DNA of 64,000 nucleotides from positions 1-64,000 of the forward strand of contig NZ_SMKO01000028.1 of NCBI RefSeq assembly GCF_004348685.1, written 5' to 3'. A program made the translations under genes and the position numbers. Shown here piece after piece: positions 1 through 9,487 of the stretch. Each line of letters starts with the position of its first letter. Position 1 is the stretch's first letter. Source of the stretch: Nonomuraea deserti. Its GTDB lineage: Bacteria > Actinomycetota > Actinomycetes > Streptosporangiales > Streptosporangiaceae. Under the pieces are notes generated by a model. It did no database searches and was not told the DNA's origin. It saw only the letters and a list, made by a program, of their open reading frames with translations.

Positions 1-1
1 C

Positions 2-1861
2 GGCAACACCCCCGCCCTGCTGGCCGCCCTCAGAACCGCCGGGCTGCGCGCCACCATGTTCAACGTCGGCCAGAACGTGGAGGCGTACCCGGACCTGACG
101 AGACAGCAGGTCGCGGTCGGCATGTGGATCGGTGACCACAGCTGGGACCACCCCCACATGACGCAGCTCACCGCCGAGCAGCAGACCGCGCAGATCTCCC
201 GTACGCAGGACGTCATCGCGCGCGTCACCGGCGCCACGCCCCGCCTGTTCCGCCCGCCGTACCTGGAGACCGACGACGAGCTGCGCGCGGTGCAGCGCCG
301 GCACGGCCTCACCGAGATCAACGCCGACGTGGACTCTCAGGACTGGAACAACGCCACCGCCGACCAGATCGCGGCCAAGGCCAGACAGCTGCGGTCCGGC
401 GACGTGATCCTCATGCACGACTGGCCCGCGAACACCGTACAGGCCATCCCGCGGATCGCCGCCGACCTGCGCGAACGCGGCCTGTGCGCCGGCAAGATCT
501 CACCCGTCACCGGCCGGGCGGTCGCCCCAGGCAACACGTGCGCCGCCGCGTACCGGACGATCTCCGCCCGCGACGGCGCCTTCCGCGGGAAGGTCGTCGT
601 GACCAACACCGGCACCACCCCGCTCGACGGCTGGCGAGTCACACTGACGCTGCCCGCCGGGGTACGGATCAGCGCCGTGCGGAGCGGCGTCGCCACCGGC
701 ACCACGGGAACGGTGACCGTCACCGGCACCCGCCACAACAGCGCCGTCAGGCCCGGCAGGTCCACCACCTTCGGTCTCACCGGCACCCGCACCGGGGACG
801 AGGCCGTCGCGGGCGTCACGTGTACCGACCCGTCCGGCGACACCCTGGCCCACGCCCGCACCACCGGTCGCGTCGAAGACCTGGGCGACAGCGTGCGCTA
901 CACCTGGCCGGGCGTCACCTTCGAGGGCCGCTTCCAGGGCACCGGGGTCGGGATCAAGCTGAACGACGCCGCCAACGACTACGACGTCCAGATCGACGGC
1001 GTCGCCCCGGTCACGCTACGGACGCCCGGCAGGACCACGCACTGGGTGACCGGCCTCGGTGGCGGCGTGCACACCGTACGCCTCGCCAAGAGGACCGAGA
1101 GCCCGTGGACGCCCGGCGAGTTCGGCGGATTCGTCGCCGCGCCCGGGGGCCGCGTCCTCGCCCCGCCCGCTGCCCGCGCCCGGCAGATCGAGTTCATCGG
1201 CGACTCCTGGACCGCCGGCTACGGCAACATGTCGACCAGCCGCGACTGCTCGGCGAGCGGCGGGATCAACCCCAACTCCAACGCCGACCAGGCCTTCGGC
1301 GCCCTCACCGCCCGCACGCTGAACGCCGACCACCAGCTCACGGCCTGGTCCGGGTTGGGCATGGTACGCAACTACAACGGCGGCAGCCCCGGCACCGACT
1401 TCCGCACGTACTACGACCGCACCCTCCAGGCGGCCGGCACCGCGGCCTGGCAGCTGCCCAAGGCCTGGAGACCGCAGGTCGTCGTGGTCGGCCTCGGCAT
1501 CAACGACTTCTCCACCCCGCTCAACCCCGGCGAGCCGTGGGCCGACACCGCCGCGCTCGCCGCCGACTTCCGGGCCGCCTACCTGGGGTTCCTGGCCAAG
1601 CTCCGCCTCCGGTACGGCCCCGGCACGTTCATCGTGCTGACCTACCCGACGATGTCCGGCACCCCGCTGGCGGACCTCGTCGAGCAGGTCGTACGGGAAC
1701 GCAGCAGCCAGGGCGACAGGCGGGTGTCGGCGCTGCACTACGACAACGACGCCCTAGGGCTCGACCTGCTCGGCTGCGACTGGCACCCGTCGCTGCACGA
1801 CCACCGGCTGCTGGCGGGCGCGCTCGGCCGCTTCATCGTGACGCTGCCCGTACGGTGGTGA
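2..1861 (+). CDS. Polysaccharide deacetylase-CBM2-SGNH esterase, 5' truncated
   Basis: A secreted carbohydrate-active enzyme whose start lies left of the window; the frame is open from base 2. Three modules follow in order. First is a NodB deacetylase domain with the metal site HSWDH, then RPPY, DVDSQDW and LMHDW; its N-terminal catalytic Asp motif is off the edge. Second is a CBM2-like domain bounded by two cysteines (CAAAY to GVTC). Third is an SGNH/CE2-type esterase with GDSWTAGYGN, GLGIND and a C-terminal DWHPSLHDH carrying the Asp-His pair. Deacetylase plus esterase on one binding module suggests removal of acetyl groups from chitin or xylan outside the cell. The stop is TGA at 1859-1861. 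Confidence 0.9.
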   Translation, partial: GNTPALLAALRTAGLRATMFNVGQNVEAYPDLTRQQVAVGMWIGDHSWDHPHMTQLTAEQQTAQISRTQDVIARVTGATPRLFRPPYLETDDELRAVQRRHGLTEINADVDSQDWNNATADQIAAKARQLRSGDVILMHDWPANTVQAIPRIAADLRERGLCAGKISPVTGRAVAPGNTCAAAYRTISARDGAFRGKVVVTNTGTTPLDGWRVTLTLPAGVRISAVRSGVATGTTGTVTVTGTRHNSAVRPGRSTTFGLTGTRTGDEAVAGVTCTDPSGDTLAHARTTGRVEDLGDSVRYTWPGVTFEGRFQGTGVGIKLNDAANDYDVQIDGVAPVTLRTPGRTTHWVTGLGGGVHTVRLAKRTESPWTPGEFGGFVAAPGGRVLAPPAARARQIEFIGDSWTAGYGNMSTSRDCSASGGINPNSNADQAFGALTARTLNADHQLTAWSGLGMVRNYNGGSPGTDFRTYYDRTLQAAGTAAWQLPKAWRPQVVVVGLGINDFSTPLNPGEPWADTAALAADFRAAYLGFLAKLRLRYGPGTFIVLTYPTMSGTPLADLVEQVVRERSSQGDRRVSALHYDNDALGLDLLGCDWHPSLHDHRLLAGALGRFIVTLPVRW

Positions 1862-2131
1862 CGGTCCGGCCGTCCCGGCCACCGGCTCGAACTGTAGGTG
1901 GCCGCCGGTCGGCAAGACCGACGTGCCCGAGACCCCGGTGTTAGACGCCGACATTCACGACGGCGCAACCGGCCACTCAGCCGCGCGCGGGCGCCGGATC
2001 TCGCAGGAAACGCCAGCGAAGAAGATCGCTGTCTCAGGTCATGGCTGTGCTGACCGAGCATCCGAAGCGGGATCCCGTCGTCCTGGCCGGCGGCGGTACG
2101 CTGCGCCACCGAGGATGGCGGTCGGTGGCAC

Positions 2132-2596
2132 ATGAAGGTCCCGGCCGGCACCCAGGCGAGCATCACCGTTCCGGCGGACACGCTGAACGATGGCTGGAAG
2201 GTGCGCTGGCGAGCCGGCGCGGCGTCACCCACCGCCACATCCGCTTGGTCGGCCTGGCGGTCCTTCACCGTCAGCCTGCCCAAGCCCACCGCCACCGGCC
2301 TGACCATCACCCGTCGAAGGTGGTGGACGGCGTGGGGGTGGCCGACACGGTCACCCCACTCTGCAGGCCACCCTCACCCATCCGACCGGCCAGGCGCTGC
2401 ACGCCGAAGCCAAGATCGAGCACGAACCGTCCGCACTCGATGGGCAGGGCAGCGGACCGATCTGGGCCGGCGCCGTGGACAACATCGCCTCCGGCACGGG
2501 GGCGAGCATCGCCGTCCCCGCGGGCACGCTCACCGACGGGTGGAAAGTCCGCTGGTGTCTGCGCGGCGTCAGCGAGCAAGCGGCTGTTACGCGAGA
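2132..2596 (+). pseudogene. Relic of a repeat-module secreted protein
   Basis: Two copies of a module ending in DGWKVRWR can be read, but only by changing frame twice. The first piece (VPAGTQASITVPADTL, then NDGWKVRWRAGA) is in the frame of base 2132. The linker KVVDGVGVADTVTP is in a second frame near 2320. The second copy (HEPSALDGQGSGPIWAGAVD, then TDGWKVRWC) is in a third frame from 2361. The same kind of module occurs in the intact neighbour at 3090-8108 (near residues 1180-1260), so this looks like the decayed tail of a related secreted protein. No start, export signal or complete domain remains. Confidence 0.7.
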
Positions 2597-2599
2597 CCA

Positions 2600-3089
2600 G
2601 CCGCTCCATGCCGCCCGCGTCGACCGCCCGCGGGCTTCCCATCTATAACTCCTCGCAGAACCTGTCGATAGGCAAGCGGGCGATATCGAGCTTGCCCCAA
2701 ATTGCCGTCTTGACGCAGCGAGACCGTCGATAGGCGTGATCCCACCAACGGTGCCGCGTGGCTCCCGTACGGCGTCGCCGTGCGTGATGACGTGGACGGC
2801 AGTGAGCACCCTGCGAGAGTCGATAACTATGCCTGATCCGAGGGCGATGGTCAGTCTCCGGAAGGGCTACCGGGCAACCCCGCCGAGGATTGAGCGAGGA
2901 CAGGCTTACACCCGAAGGGGCTTGATACATCTGACGTAAGGCCGGTGCCGGTGCGAGTGCCGACCCGCAGGAGAGGGCGGTTGCGCTGTTACGGAGCAAG
3001 TCTTTCCCGTTACTGAAAACGATCTTTACTTTTAGTTCCTGCCCGTGTGATGATCACTCCGTTTTGATACCTCTGTTCGAAAGGCTGGA
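2600..3089. other. Intergenic region, no gene seen
   Basis: I find no convincing coding sequence here. The last 90 bases are unusually AT-rich for this DNA and lie directly before the 3090 gene, so they probably hold its promoter and 5' untranslated region. I could not settle on one -10/-35 pair. Confidence 0.4.
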
Positions 3090-6000
3090 GTGAACACATC
3101 ACGATTAGCGTCTGGCTTATCCACCCGGACGCGCCGCCGCGCCGCCCTGATCGCCGTCCTCACACTGCCGCTTGCGATCACGAGCGCACCCGCAGTCGCC
3201 CAGGGCCCCACGCCATCCCCCGCTGCCACGACTCCACCGGCCAACACCAGCACCCCGGCAGGGGCCGCGCTGGCACAGGCCAAGAAGGACAACAAGCGCG
3301 TCGAGATCGAGGCGCTGCGCTCGGAAACGGGCACCTTCTACGCCAACCCCGACGGCAAGACCATACGTGCCGAGCTGTCCAGTACCCCGGTTCGGGTCAA
3401 GAAGGACGGCGCCTGGCAGCCGATCGACACCCGACTGATCGAAGAAGACGGCGTCCTGCGGCCCAAAGCCAGCCTGGGCGAGCTCACCCTGTCAACGGGC
3501 GGCAACACCGACGCCGTCACCTACACCGGCGCCCAGGGCAAGGCGGCCATCGCCGCACCCGACAGGCTGCCCGAACCGGTGGTCGAGAACAACAGCGCCA
3601 CCTACCCCGACGCCTACGGCCCCGGCACCGACCTGGTCGTCACCGTCACCCCGAGCGGCTTCCGCCACGACGTCGTCATCCGCCAGCGGCCAGCTGAGGA
3701 CCTCAAACTGCGCGTGCCCATGCGCCTGCCCGACGGCCTCAAACTGGGCAAGGGCCCGGACAAGACCCCCGGCGTACTCAACGCCAAGGGCAAAGAGGTC
3801 GACGACCTGTCGGCCGCGCCCATGCTGGACGCCGCCGCCATGGCCAGCCCTGACCAAGGGCACGTCGGCCAGGCGAAGGCCACGGTGGACGGCGACAGCG
3901 TCGTCCTCATCGCCAAGGCCGACTTCCTCACCGACCCAGCCGTCACCTACCCCGTCACGGTCACCGCCGCCTCGGAAATCTGGGAGGGCACCGGCATCGC
4001 CGGCGACACCCACGTCAGCAACGTACTTCCCAACGGCGACGACAACGCCCTGCTGGAGTCTCTGACCGCCGGCCGCTCACACAGCGGGACCCGCACCCAC
4101 CGCGCCTACATTCGCTTCAACATCCATGACACACCACTCATGGGCGCCACGATCACCAACGCCGACCTGCGGCTGCACAACTACAACTCCCACACCTGCA
4201 GCGACGACAACCCCGGCATCGTGGCCCACCGCATCACCGATCCCTGGACCGTCAACACGCTGACCTGGAACAACCAACCATCCGTAACGGTCAACGGCCA
4301 GGTCGGCAACAGAGGCGCCTACAGCGCGACCATTCCCTGTCCTGGAGGGGAAGGCGAGCTGTACTACTCCATCGAAGACATGGTGCGCGAGTGGGTGGCC
4401 GGTGAGCCCGACGAAGGCGTCCGACTCACCTCCCCCACCGAAACCGTCGCCCAGAACTGGCGCTCCTACCGCTCCGACGAATACGGCGGCTACGACACCT
4501 ACCCCCTCACCCCCCGCGGCCCCGTCCTCTTCATCGAGTACGAGCCCGTTCCCACGGTGGAGGTAGCCACGTTCCAGTACGGCGACTGGGGGACTACGCC
4601 AGAAGACCTGGCGGAGCAGCGGTCCCGGGAGAGCGAGGACGGCAGCCCGCCTGGTCTCGATCCAAGCCATGAAGAGACGCGCCAACGAACGCTGAACTCC
4701 ACTCAGTCTGTCACCGTAAACCCGGACGATCTCCCTATGCCGGAAGACATGACCGAGGAGGAGTTGGAAGAGTTCATCCGGGAGGAAGGCGGCAGCGTCG
4801 ATACCCCGGAAGATCCTCCCACTGCGGACACGCTGGCTCCTGAGGTGATGACGAAGCCAGCCGACGGTGACACCGGCGTCGCTCTCGACGAGGAGATTCG
4901 CGTCGCGTTCACGGAATCGGTAACAAACCAGACTTTCGCTTTGAAGGATGCGGCGGGAACCGATGTTGCCTTCAGCGCGACGCCCATTGGGGACGATCCT
5001 GATACAGAGGAAGTCGAACCGAGCGATCAGGGCTGGGTGCTCAAGCCCGAGCAATCCCTAAAGGAAGCTGAGCGATACCGCATCGAGGTCAAGGCGGCTA
5101 AGGATGCCGCCGGAAACGTCATGCGCGACTTCTCTGCCACGTTTACGACCGTGGGAGGAACTGCGCCGGTGCCGGGGCTGGTGGCGGCCTATGGCATGAA
5201 CGAGGGCTCGGGCACCAGCATCGGGGACTCTTCGGGGCAGAACAACACTGGCACGGGCAGCGGCACCGTCTGGGCGAATGGCAAGTACGGTAAGGCTCTG
5301 TCGTTTGACGGCTCTTCCAGCTTGGTCACCGTCGGAGATGCCGCGTCGCTGCGTCTGGCAACTGGGATGACTCTGTCGGCCTGGGTCAACCCGGCCTCAG
5401 TGGCTGACTGGAGCAGCGTGGTGGGCAAGGAGCTGAGCGCCGGGGGCATCTCGTACACGATGTACGCCGCCACTGACCTGTCAGCTCCGGGTGGCTGGGT
5501 ACAAACCTCTCCCGACGATTCGTCGTACGTTGACGGCTTCGAGCCGTTGCCGGTGAACACCTGGAGCCACCTGGCGGTCACCTTCGACGGTGCCGCCCTG
5601 CGGCTGTTCGTCAACGGTCAGCCGGTCAATGAGACCCCTATGAGCGGCGACCTCTACGACGACGGCGGCCTGCTGCATATCGGCGGCAACTCCGTCTTCG
5701 GCGAGTACTTCGACGGCCTGATCGACGAGGTGCGCGTCTACAGCCGCGCCCAGGCCGTAACGGAGATCCAGGCCGACATGAACACCCCCGTCGGCTCCAC
5801 CACACCGAATCCGGACCCGACCCCCACACCGGATCCCACGCCGACGCCGGATCCCACGCCCAACCCGGTGCCGGGACTGGTGGCGGCCTACGGCATGGAA
5901 GAGGGCACGGGCACCAGCGTCGGGGACTCTTCAGGGCAGAACAACACCGGAGCGGCGACCGACACCAGTTGGACGACCGGCAAGCATGGCAAAGCCCTGT

Positions 6001-8108
6001 CCTTCAACGGCTCCTCCAGCTGGGTCACCGTTCCACACGCCGAATCACTGCGCCTGACGAACGCGCTGACGCTTTCGGCATGGGTACAGCCGGCGGCGGC
6101 GGACCACTGGCACACGGTGCTGATGAAGGAAACCGCCGACGGCGGCTCCTACGGCCTGTACTCCTCCGCCGACGAGTTGCTCCCCCTGGGCTGGCTGCAA
6201 ACCGCTGACGGGCCGCGGGGGGTGTCCAACGGCAGCCCGCTGCCGCTGAACCAGTGGAGTCACCTGGCCGTCACCTACAACGGCAGCATGGCCACTCTGT
6301 ACGTCAACGGCACACAGATCGACCAGGCACCGATCAACGGCGACCTCGTCGACGACGGCGGCGCACTGCGCCTAGGCGGCAACAGCGTTTGGAGGGAAGA
6401 GTTCTTCAGCGGCCTAATCGACGACGTGCGAATCTACAACCGCGCCCAGACCGCGGCCGAGATCCAAACCGACATGCGTACCCATGTCGGTGCTGCGAAA
6501 ACGGGGGTGGCGACCCAGCGGTCGCAAAAGAACTCGCCTGCCGGAGTCCGAAAGCTTGCGGTCGGTGACAGCCGCAGCGTGGACGGCATCACCATCGCTT
6601 CCACCTCCACTCCCCGCCTGACCGCGTGGCTGTCTGCCGGGCGCGACGGCGAGACGAGGGTGGAGATGGAGGTCGCCCGCGAACCCTCCAAGTCTGTCAA
6701 GGCGGGCAAGGTGGTTTCGGACAAGCAGCTGATCTGGTCCGGCCAGGCCACCGCCGATCACGGAGACTCCCGGGTGACGTTGCAGGTTCCCAAGGGGAAG
6801 TTGCGGCCTGGCGAGAACCTAAGGTGGCGAGCGCGCCTCAACGGCTCCGGAACCACGGGGACCTGGACGGGCTGGCAGGATCTGACCATCAAACAGGAGG
6901 AGCCAGCAGCCGCGACACCGACATCTGCAGCGCGTGCCTTGGCCGACGATGACCCGCTCTTCCAGAAATGCCTCGATACCCCTGGGGCGTACGACGATCC
7001 CGGCTTCACGCTCAACCGGCAGACCTACTGCTCGGTCCAGACAATTGCGGTCGGCGACTTCAAGCTCCCTGAAGGCAACCCCGAAATAAACCGAGGCGTC
7101 TTCGCCAAAGCGGTGATCGTCGGACGCGCTTTCAACAACGGTAAGAAGACGGGGGCTCCGAGGGATCGTATCTCCCGTTGGTCAATTAAACTGTATGACG
7201 TGGAAGCGCACGGCGCCTCAAAGAATTGGGCGTGGCTCGCATTCGGCGTGAAGAACTCCGAGAACTCCGACTGTCATATGGACTCGGCTTACGTAGAGGG
7301 CAGCTGGCAGCAGTGGCGTGACGGCAAGGTCGCCGAGTTCGCCGTCGTATCCAAAGAGACAGATCCCGGCCTTGCCGGTGAAGACCTCGTTGCGTTCTGT
7401 TACCCCAGGTTCTACTACAAACACTGGTACCCGGAAGTACCTTCGGAGAAGCCGAGGTATATCTACGCGGAGGGTGTGCCCACCGTCCGATGCGATTCCG
7501 CTTCGTACATCGTGAAGTCCTACGGTACTGGCTGCGTCATGCCGTATGCGCAAACGACTTACGAGACGACCGAGACACGTCCGGGAAAACCCCACGAGGA
7601 CGAGGGTAACGTCCTCACGGCCTACCGAAGCGTTCCAGGCCATATATGGACCGCGCTACAGGCATCCATCCTCACTTATCCGAAGGCCGCCAGCAAGGCA
7701 ATGCCAGGAACCCCTACCACCGGGCATCTGACACGAAACGTCAATAACAACTGGAAGAAAGGAAACAACGACAAGTCGAGAGCACTCTGCCGGAACCTTT
7801 TCAAGGAATACGACGACACAGACCCAGTGCTGGGAAAGAAAGGCTCTCACAAGCTGTATGAATGTGACGAGTATCCATTTCAGTCCACCATGCAGGGGTC
7901 GTGGACCGGAGCCAACAACGGGAAGGATTCAAATTTCCGACGATTCTCCGTTAGACCCGTCTACCACAAGCACAACAACGAGGATAGCAAGAACCTCGGC
8001 AAGTACTACGGCTCACAGCGCATCCTTGGCGTGGACGGAGATAAACGTACGAAACCGTACGATCACTTCTTAGTGAAAGCGATTGTGCCAGGCTATAGAA
8101 ATTGGTAG
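3090..8108 (+). CDS. Giant secreted DNRLRE-LamG protein with C-terminal NucA/NucB-like nuclease domain
   Basis: A 1672-residue exported protein. A basic N-terminus and hydrophobic stretch end in APAVAQ, a good signal-peptidase site. Then come a DNRLRE-type domain (about residues 300-490, with RAYIRFNI and TLTWNNQP), an SbsA/Big-type Ig-like domain (590-690), and two LamG/concanavalin-like domains (about 700-895 and 930-1130) joined by a DPTPTPDP linker. A DGWKVRW-related module follows (1170-1260). After a cysteine-rich spacer, the last 110 residues contain YECDEYPFQST and a tail resembling NucA/NucB DNases. The layout is that of a polymorphic toxin: carrier first, nuclease last. The GTG start has GGAG very close to it. 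The gene at 8215 may encode immunity. The nuclease call rests on the CDEYPF signature. Confidence 0.85.
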   Translation: MNTSRLASGLSTRTRRRAALIAVLTLPLAITSAPAVAQGPTPSPAATTPPANTSTPAGAALAQAKKDNKRVEIEALRSETGTFYANPDGKTIRAELSSTPVRVKKDGAWQPIDTRLIEEDGVLRPKASLGELTLSTGGNTDAVTYTGAQGKAAIAAPDRLPEPVVENNSATYPDAYGPGTDLVVTVTPSGFRHDVVIRQRPAEDLKLRVPMRLPDGLKLGKGPDKTPGVLNAKGKEVDDLSAAPMLDAAAMASPDQGHVGQAKATVDGDSVVLIAKADFLTDPAVTYPVTVTAASEIWEGTGIAGDTHVSNVLPNGDDNALLESLTAGRSHSGTRTHRAYIRFNIHDTPLMGATITNADLRLHNYNSHTCSDDNPGIVAHRITDPWTVNTLTWNNQPSVTVNGQVGNRGAYSATIPCPGGEGELYYSIEDMVREWVAGEPDEGVRLTSPTETVAQNWRSYRSDEYGGYDTYPLTPRGPVLFIEYEPVPTVEVATFQYGDWGTTPEDLAEQRSRESEDGSPPGLDPSHEETRQRTLNSTQSVTVNPDDLPMPEDMTEEELEEFIREEGGSVDTPEDPPTADTLAPEVMTKPADGDTGVALDEEIRVAFTESVTNQTFALKDAAGTDVAFSATPIGDDPDTEEVEPSDQGWVLKPEQSLKEAERYRIEVKAAKDAAGNVMRDFSATFTTVGGTAPVPGLVAAYGMNEGSGTSIGDSSGQNNTGTGSGTVWANGKYGKALSFDGSSSLVTVGDAASLRLATGMTLSAWVNPASVADWSSVVGKELSAGGISYTMYAATDLSAPGGWVQTSPDDSSYVDGFEPLPVNTWSHLAVTFDGAALRLFVNGQPVNETPMSGDLYDDGGLLHIGGNSVFGEYFDGLIDEVRVYSRAQAVTEIQADMNTPVGSTTPNPDPTPTPDPTPTPDPTPNPVPGLVAAYGMEEGTGTSVGDSSGQNNTGAATDTSWTTGKHGKALSFNGSSSWVTVPHAESLRLTNALTLSAWVQPAAADHWHTVLMKETADGGSYGLYSSADELLPLGWLQTADGPRGVSNGSPLPLNQWSHLAVTYNGSMATLYVNGTQIDQAPINGDLVDDGGALRLGGNSVWREEFFSGLIDDVRIYNRAQTAAEIQTDMRTHVGAAKTGVATQRSQKNSPAGVRKLAVGDSRSVDGITIASTSTPRLTAWLSAGRDGETRVEMEVAREPSKSVKAGKVVSDKQLIWSGQATADHGDSRVTLQVPKGKLRPGENLRWRARLNGSGTTGTWTGWQDLTIKQEEPAAATPTSAARALADDDPLFQKCLDTPGAYDDPGFTLNRQTYCSVQTIAVGDFKLPEGNPEINRGVFAKAVIVGRAFNNGKKTGAPRDRISRWSIKLYDVEAHGASKNWAWLAFGVKNSENSDCHMDSAYVEGSWQQWRDGKVAEFAVVSKETDPGLAGEDLVAFCYPRFYYKHWYPEVPSEKPRYIYAEGVPTVRCDSASYIVKSYGTGCVMPYAQTTYETTETRPGKPHEDEGNVLTAYRSVPGHIWTALQASILTYPKAASKAMPGTPTTGHLTRNVNNNWKKGNNDKSRALCRNLFKEYDDTDPVLGKKGSHKLYECDEYPFQSTMQGSWTGANNGKDSNFRRFSVRPVYHKHNNEDSKNLGKYYGSQRILGVDGDKRTKPYDHFLVKAIVPGYRNW

Positions 8109-8156
8109 AAGCGCGCATGTCCAGGCATGATTCGCGATAGCTCGACACCGTAACTG

Positions 8157-8191
8157 CCCCCGGGATGAGCAGACATCGTTCATCCCGGGGG
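8157..8191 (+). terminator. Perfect 12-bp hairpin between toxin and candidate immunity gene
   Basis: Arms at 8157-8168 and 8180-8191 are perfectly complementary (CCCCCGGGATGA and its complement) around an 11-base loop. No U-tract follows. It may end most transcription after the nuclease gene, or act as a processing site that lets the downstream gene be expressed at a different level. Confidence 0.75.
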
Positions 8192-8214
8192 ACGCCGGCT
8201 TACAGGAGATATGC

Positions 8215-8820
8215 ATGCTGGAAAAGATGATCGAACAATATGTCGAGACGCTGAGAACACTGACTCTCGACATTTTCGCATACACGCTAACCATCCCCGA
8301 CTCCGGCCAACTGACATCTGCGGAAGCCATCCGCCGCCTACGATCGGCCCCTCTTACGCAGCCTGCCGGCCCTCCAGGGCCCTATGACACCGATGGCGAT
8401 GAGGACCTCATGCTGATAGCCATCGACAACGGAATCGTCACACTAGACGGAATCAACCCGGACCCCGACCGTAAAGAGGTGACCGATCGACTGGCCGGCC
8501 AAGAACTTAGGCATTGGTACCTGGCCCAGGACATCGAGGGCAATGGCACCCTGTATGTGCGCTACGGAGACGCCGAAGGGGAGGTACAGTGTCCCGAACC
8601 CCTCGCCAATCCGTCCACTCCCTGGACAGAGTTCCTCGGTCCCTTAACTCCGTACGCCGCACTCCTTGCATCTCTCTATGACGACAGAGAGCTAGAAAGA
8701 GACGCAACCGCCATCTTTTTGGCCATCATTGAGCATGAAAGCGGAGTTCGTTTTAACGAGGCCTTACTCGCAAGGCCGCGTCTAATCGTGCCAATCGATC
8801 CACATCGTCCTATCGTGTAG
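8215..8820 (+). CDS. Hypothetical protein, candidate immunity protein
   Basis: A 201-residue acidic protein with no signal peptide or membrane segment, so presumably cytoplasmic. AGGAG lies about seven bases before the ATG. I do not recognise a named family. It follows the nuclease-tipped protein on the same strand, 106 bases later, with only the hairpin between. That is the usual place for the immunity gene of a polymorphic toxin. Its lower GC than the 5' part of the toxin gene fits a toxin/immunity cassette that moves as a unit. The role is inferred from position and size only. Confidence 0.7.
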   Translation: MLEKMIEQYVETLRTLTLDIFAYTLTIPDSGQLTSAEAIRRLRSAPLTQPAGPPGPYDTDGDEDLMLIAIDNGIVTLDGINPDPDRKEVTDRLAGQELRHWYLAQDIEGNGTLYVRYGDAEGEVQCPEPLANPSTPWTEFLGPLTPYAALLASLYDDRELERDATAIFLAIIEHESGVRFNEALLARPRLIVPIDPHRPIV

Positions 8821-9210
8821 CGACCGAGCCACTTGAACAACCACGTGGGAACTTGTCGCCCCTGCTCGCCACGAGGCCGGTATGAGCGGAGGGCAACCTG
8901 AGCGCATCGACTTACCTGGGACGGCGTGCAGACATGACTACGGAGCAGATGGGTCGATGGCGAAACGTCGAGCTGAGATCGCGGGAGCGACGGCAGCCGC
9001 CACGCATGCTCATGCCGGCCGTGCGACATCCAATCGAGTCGAAGCATCCGCACCTAAAGAGCGGGAACGCTTCACGTGGCCTTCGCCACGAACTTCGTTC
9101 CGACCAGCGCAAACAGAGGTCAACTGATGGGTGTGGAAGCTCGTTGTTGAGGAACCGGATGCACTTCGGGCGGCAGCCACATACCGCCCAGAAAGGCATA
9201 TAACGGACGA

Positions 9211-9261
9211 TGTTCGACTCGAGCTCTCCTAAAGCGGGTGCCGCAGGTTCGAATCCTGCCG
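9211..9261 (+). repeat. tRNA-Arg(CCT) 3'-half direct repeat (copy A), possible att scar
   Basis: These 51 bp are identical to 55495-55545. From about 9226 the sequence reads as the 3' half of a tRNA: anticodon loop CTCCTAA, 3' anticodon stem, variable loop, T-arm (GCAGG TTCGAAT CCTGC), then the 3' acceptor strand CGGGGGC. No 5' half with GCCCCCG is present upstream, so it cannot make a full tRNA. Identity beginning upstream of the anticodon loop and covering the tRNA 3' end is typical of attachment sites left by tyrosine integrases. Looser similarity between the two copies extends from about 9040 to 9450. Confidence 0.75.
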
Positions 9262-9295
9262 GGGGCACTCATCTCCACCAGGCATTTCGGCCTCT

Positions 9296-9326
9296 GACCT
9301 GCGGCTTCTCAGCCGCAGGTCTTTGC
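9296..9326 (+). terminator. tRNA-type terminator after repeat copy A
   Basis: A perfect 10-bp stem (GACCTGCGGC at 9296-9305 and its complement at 9312-9321) with a six-base loop is followed by TTTGCTT. A near-identical hairpin follows copy B, so the terminator travels with the tRNA end. Confidence 0.8.
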
Positions 9327-9487
9327 TTGTCCGACCCCCGGTAGGCCGCCGGAGGCACCCAGATGCAGCCGTAGGACAGAGTTCTGGGGACATATGGGGG
9401 ATGATCTTGATGACGTTTCCCGAGGTCAGCCGCAGGTAGTGGGGACGGGCTGTCACCCAGGGGGCGCTCGTCTCTAAGATCGGGATC

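Noticed and set aside
484..1944. A 486-codon plus-strand frame inside the exoenzyme gene
   Set aside because: Very Arg/Pro-rich, lacks motifs and lies wholly over a clearly real gene in another frame; an artefact of high GC.
5810..5865. CRISPR-like short repeats
   Set aside because: They encode the Asp-Pro-Thr-Pro linker between LamG domains; there are no spacers and the frame is kept.
8912..9268. A minus-strand frame reading PPAGFEPAAPALGELESN
   Set aside because: This peptide is the well-known false translation of the complement of a tRNA 3' end; the same appears at 55274-55606 over repeat copy B.
9211..9269. A functional tRNA-Arg gene
   Set aside because: Only the 3' half is present; the 5' acceptor strand and D-arm are missing and the anticodon stem pairs poorly.
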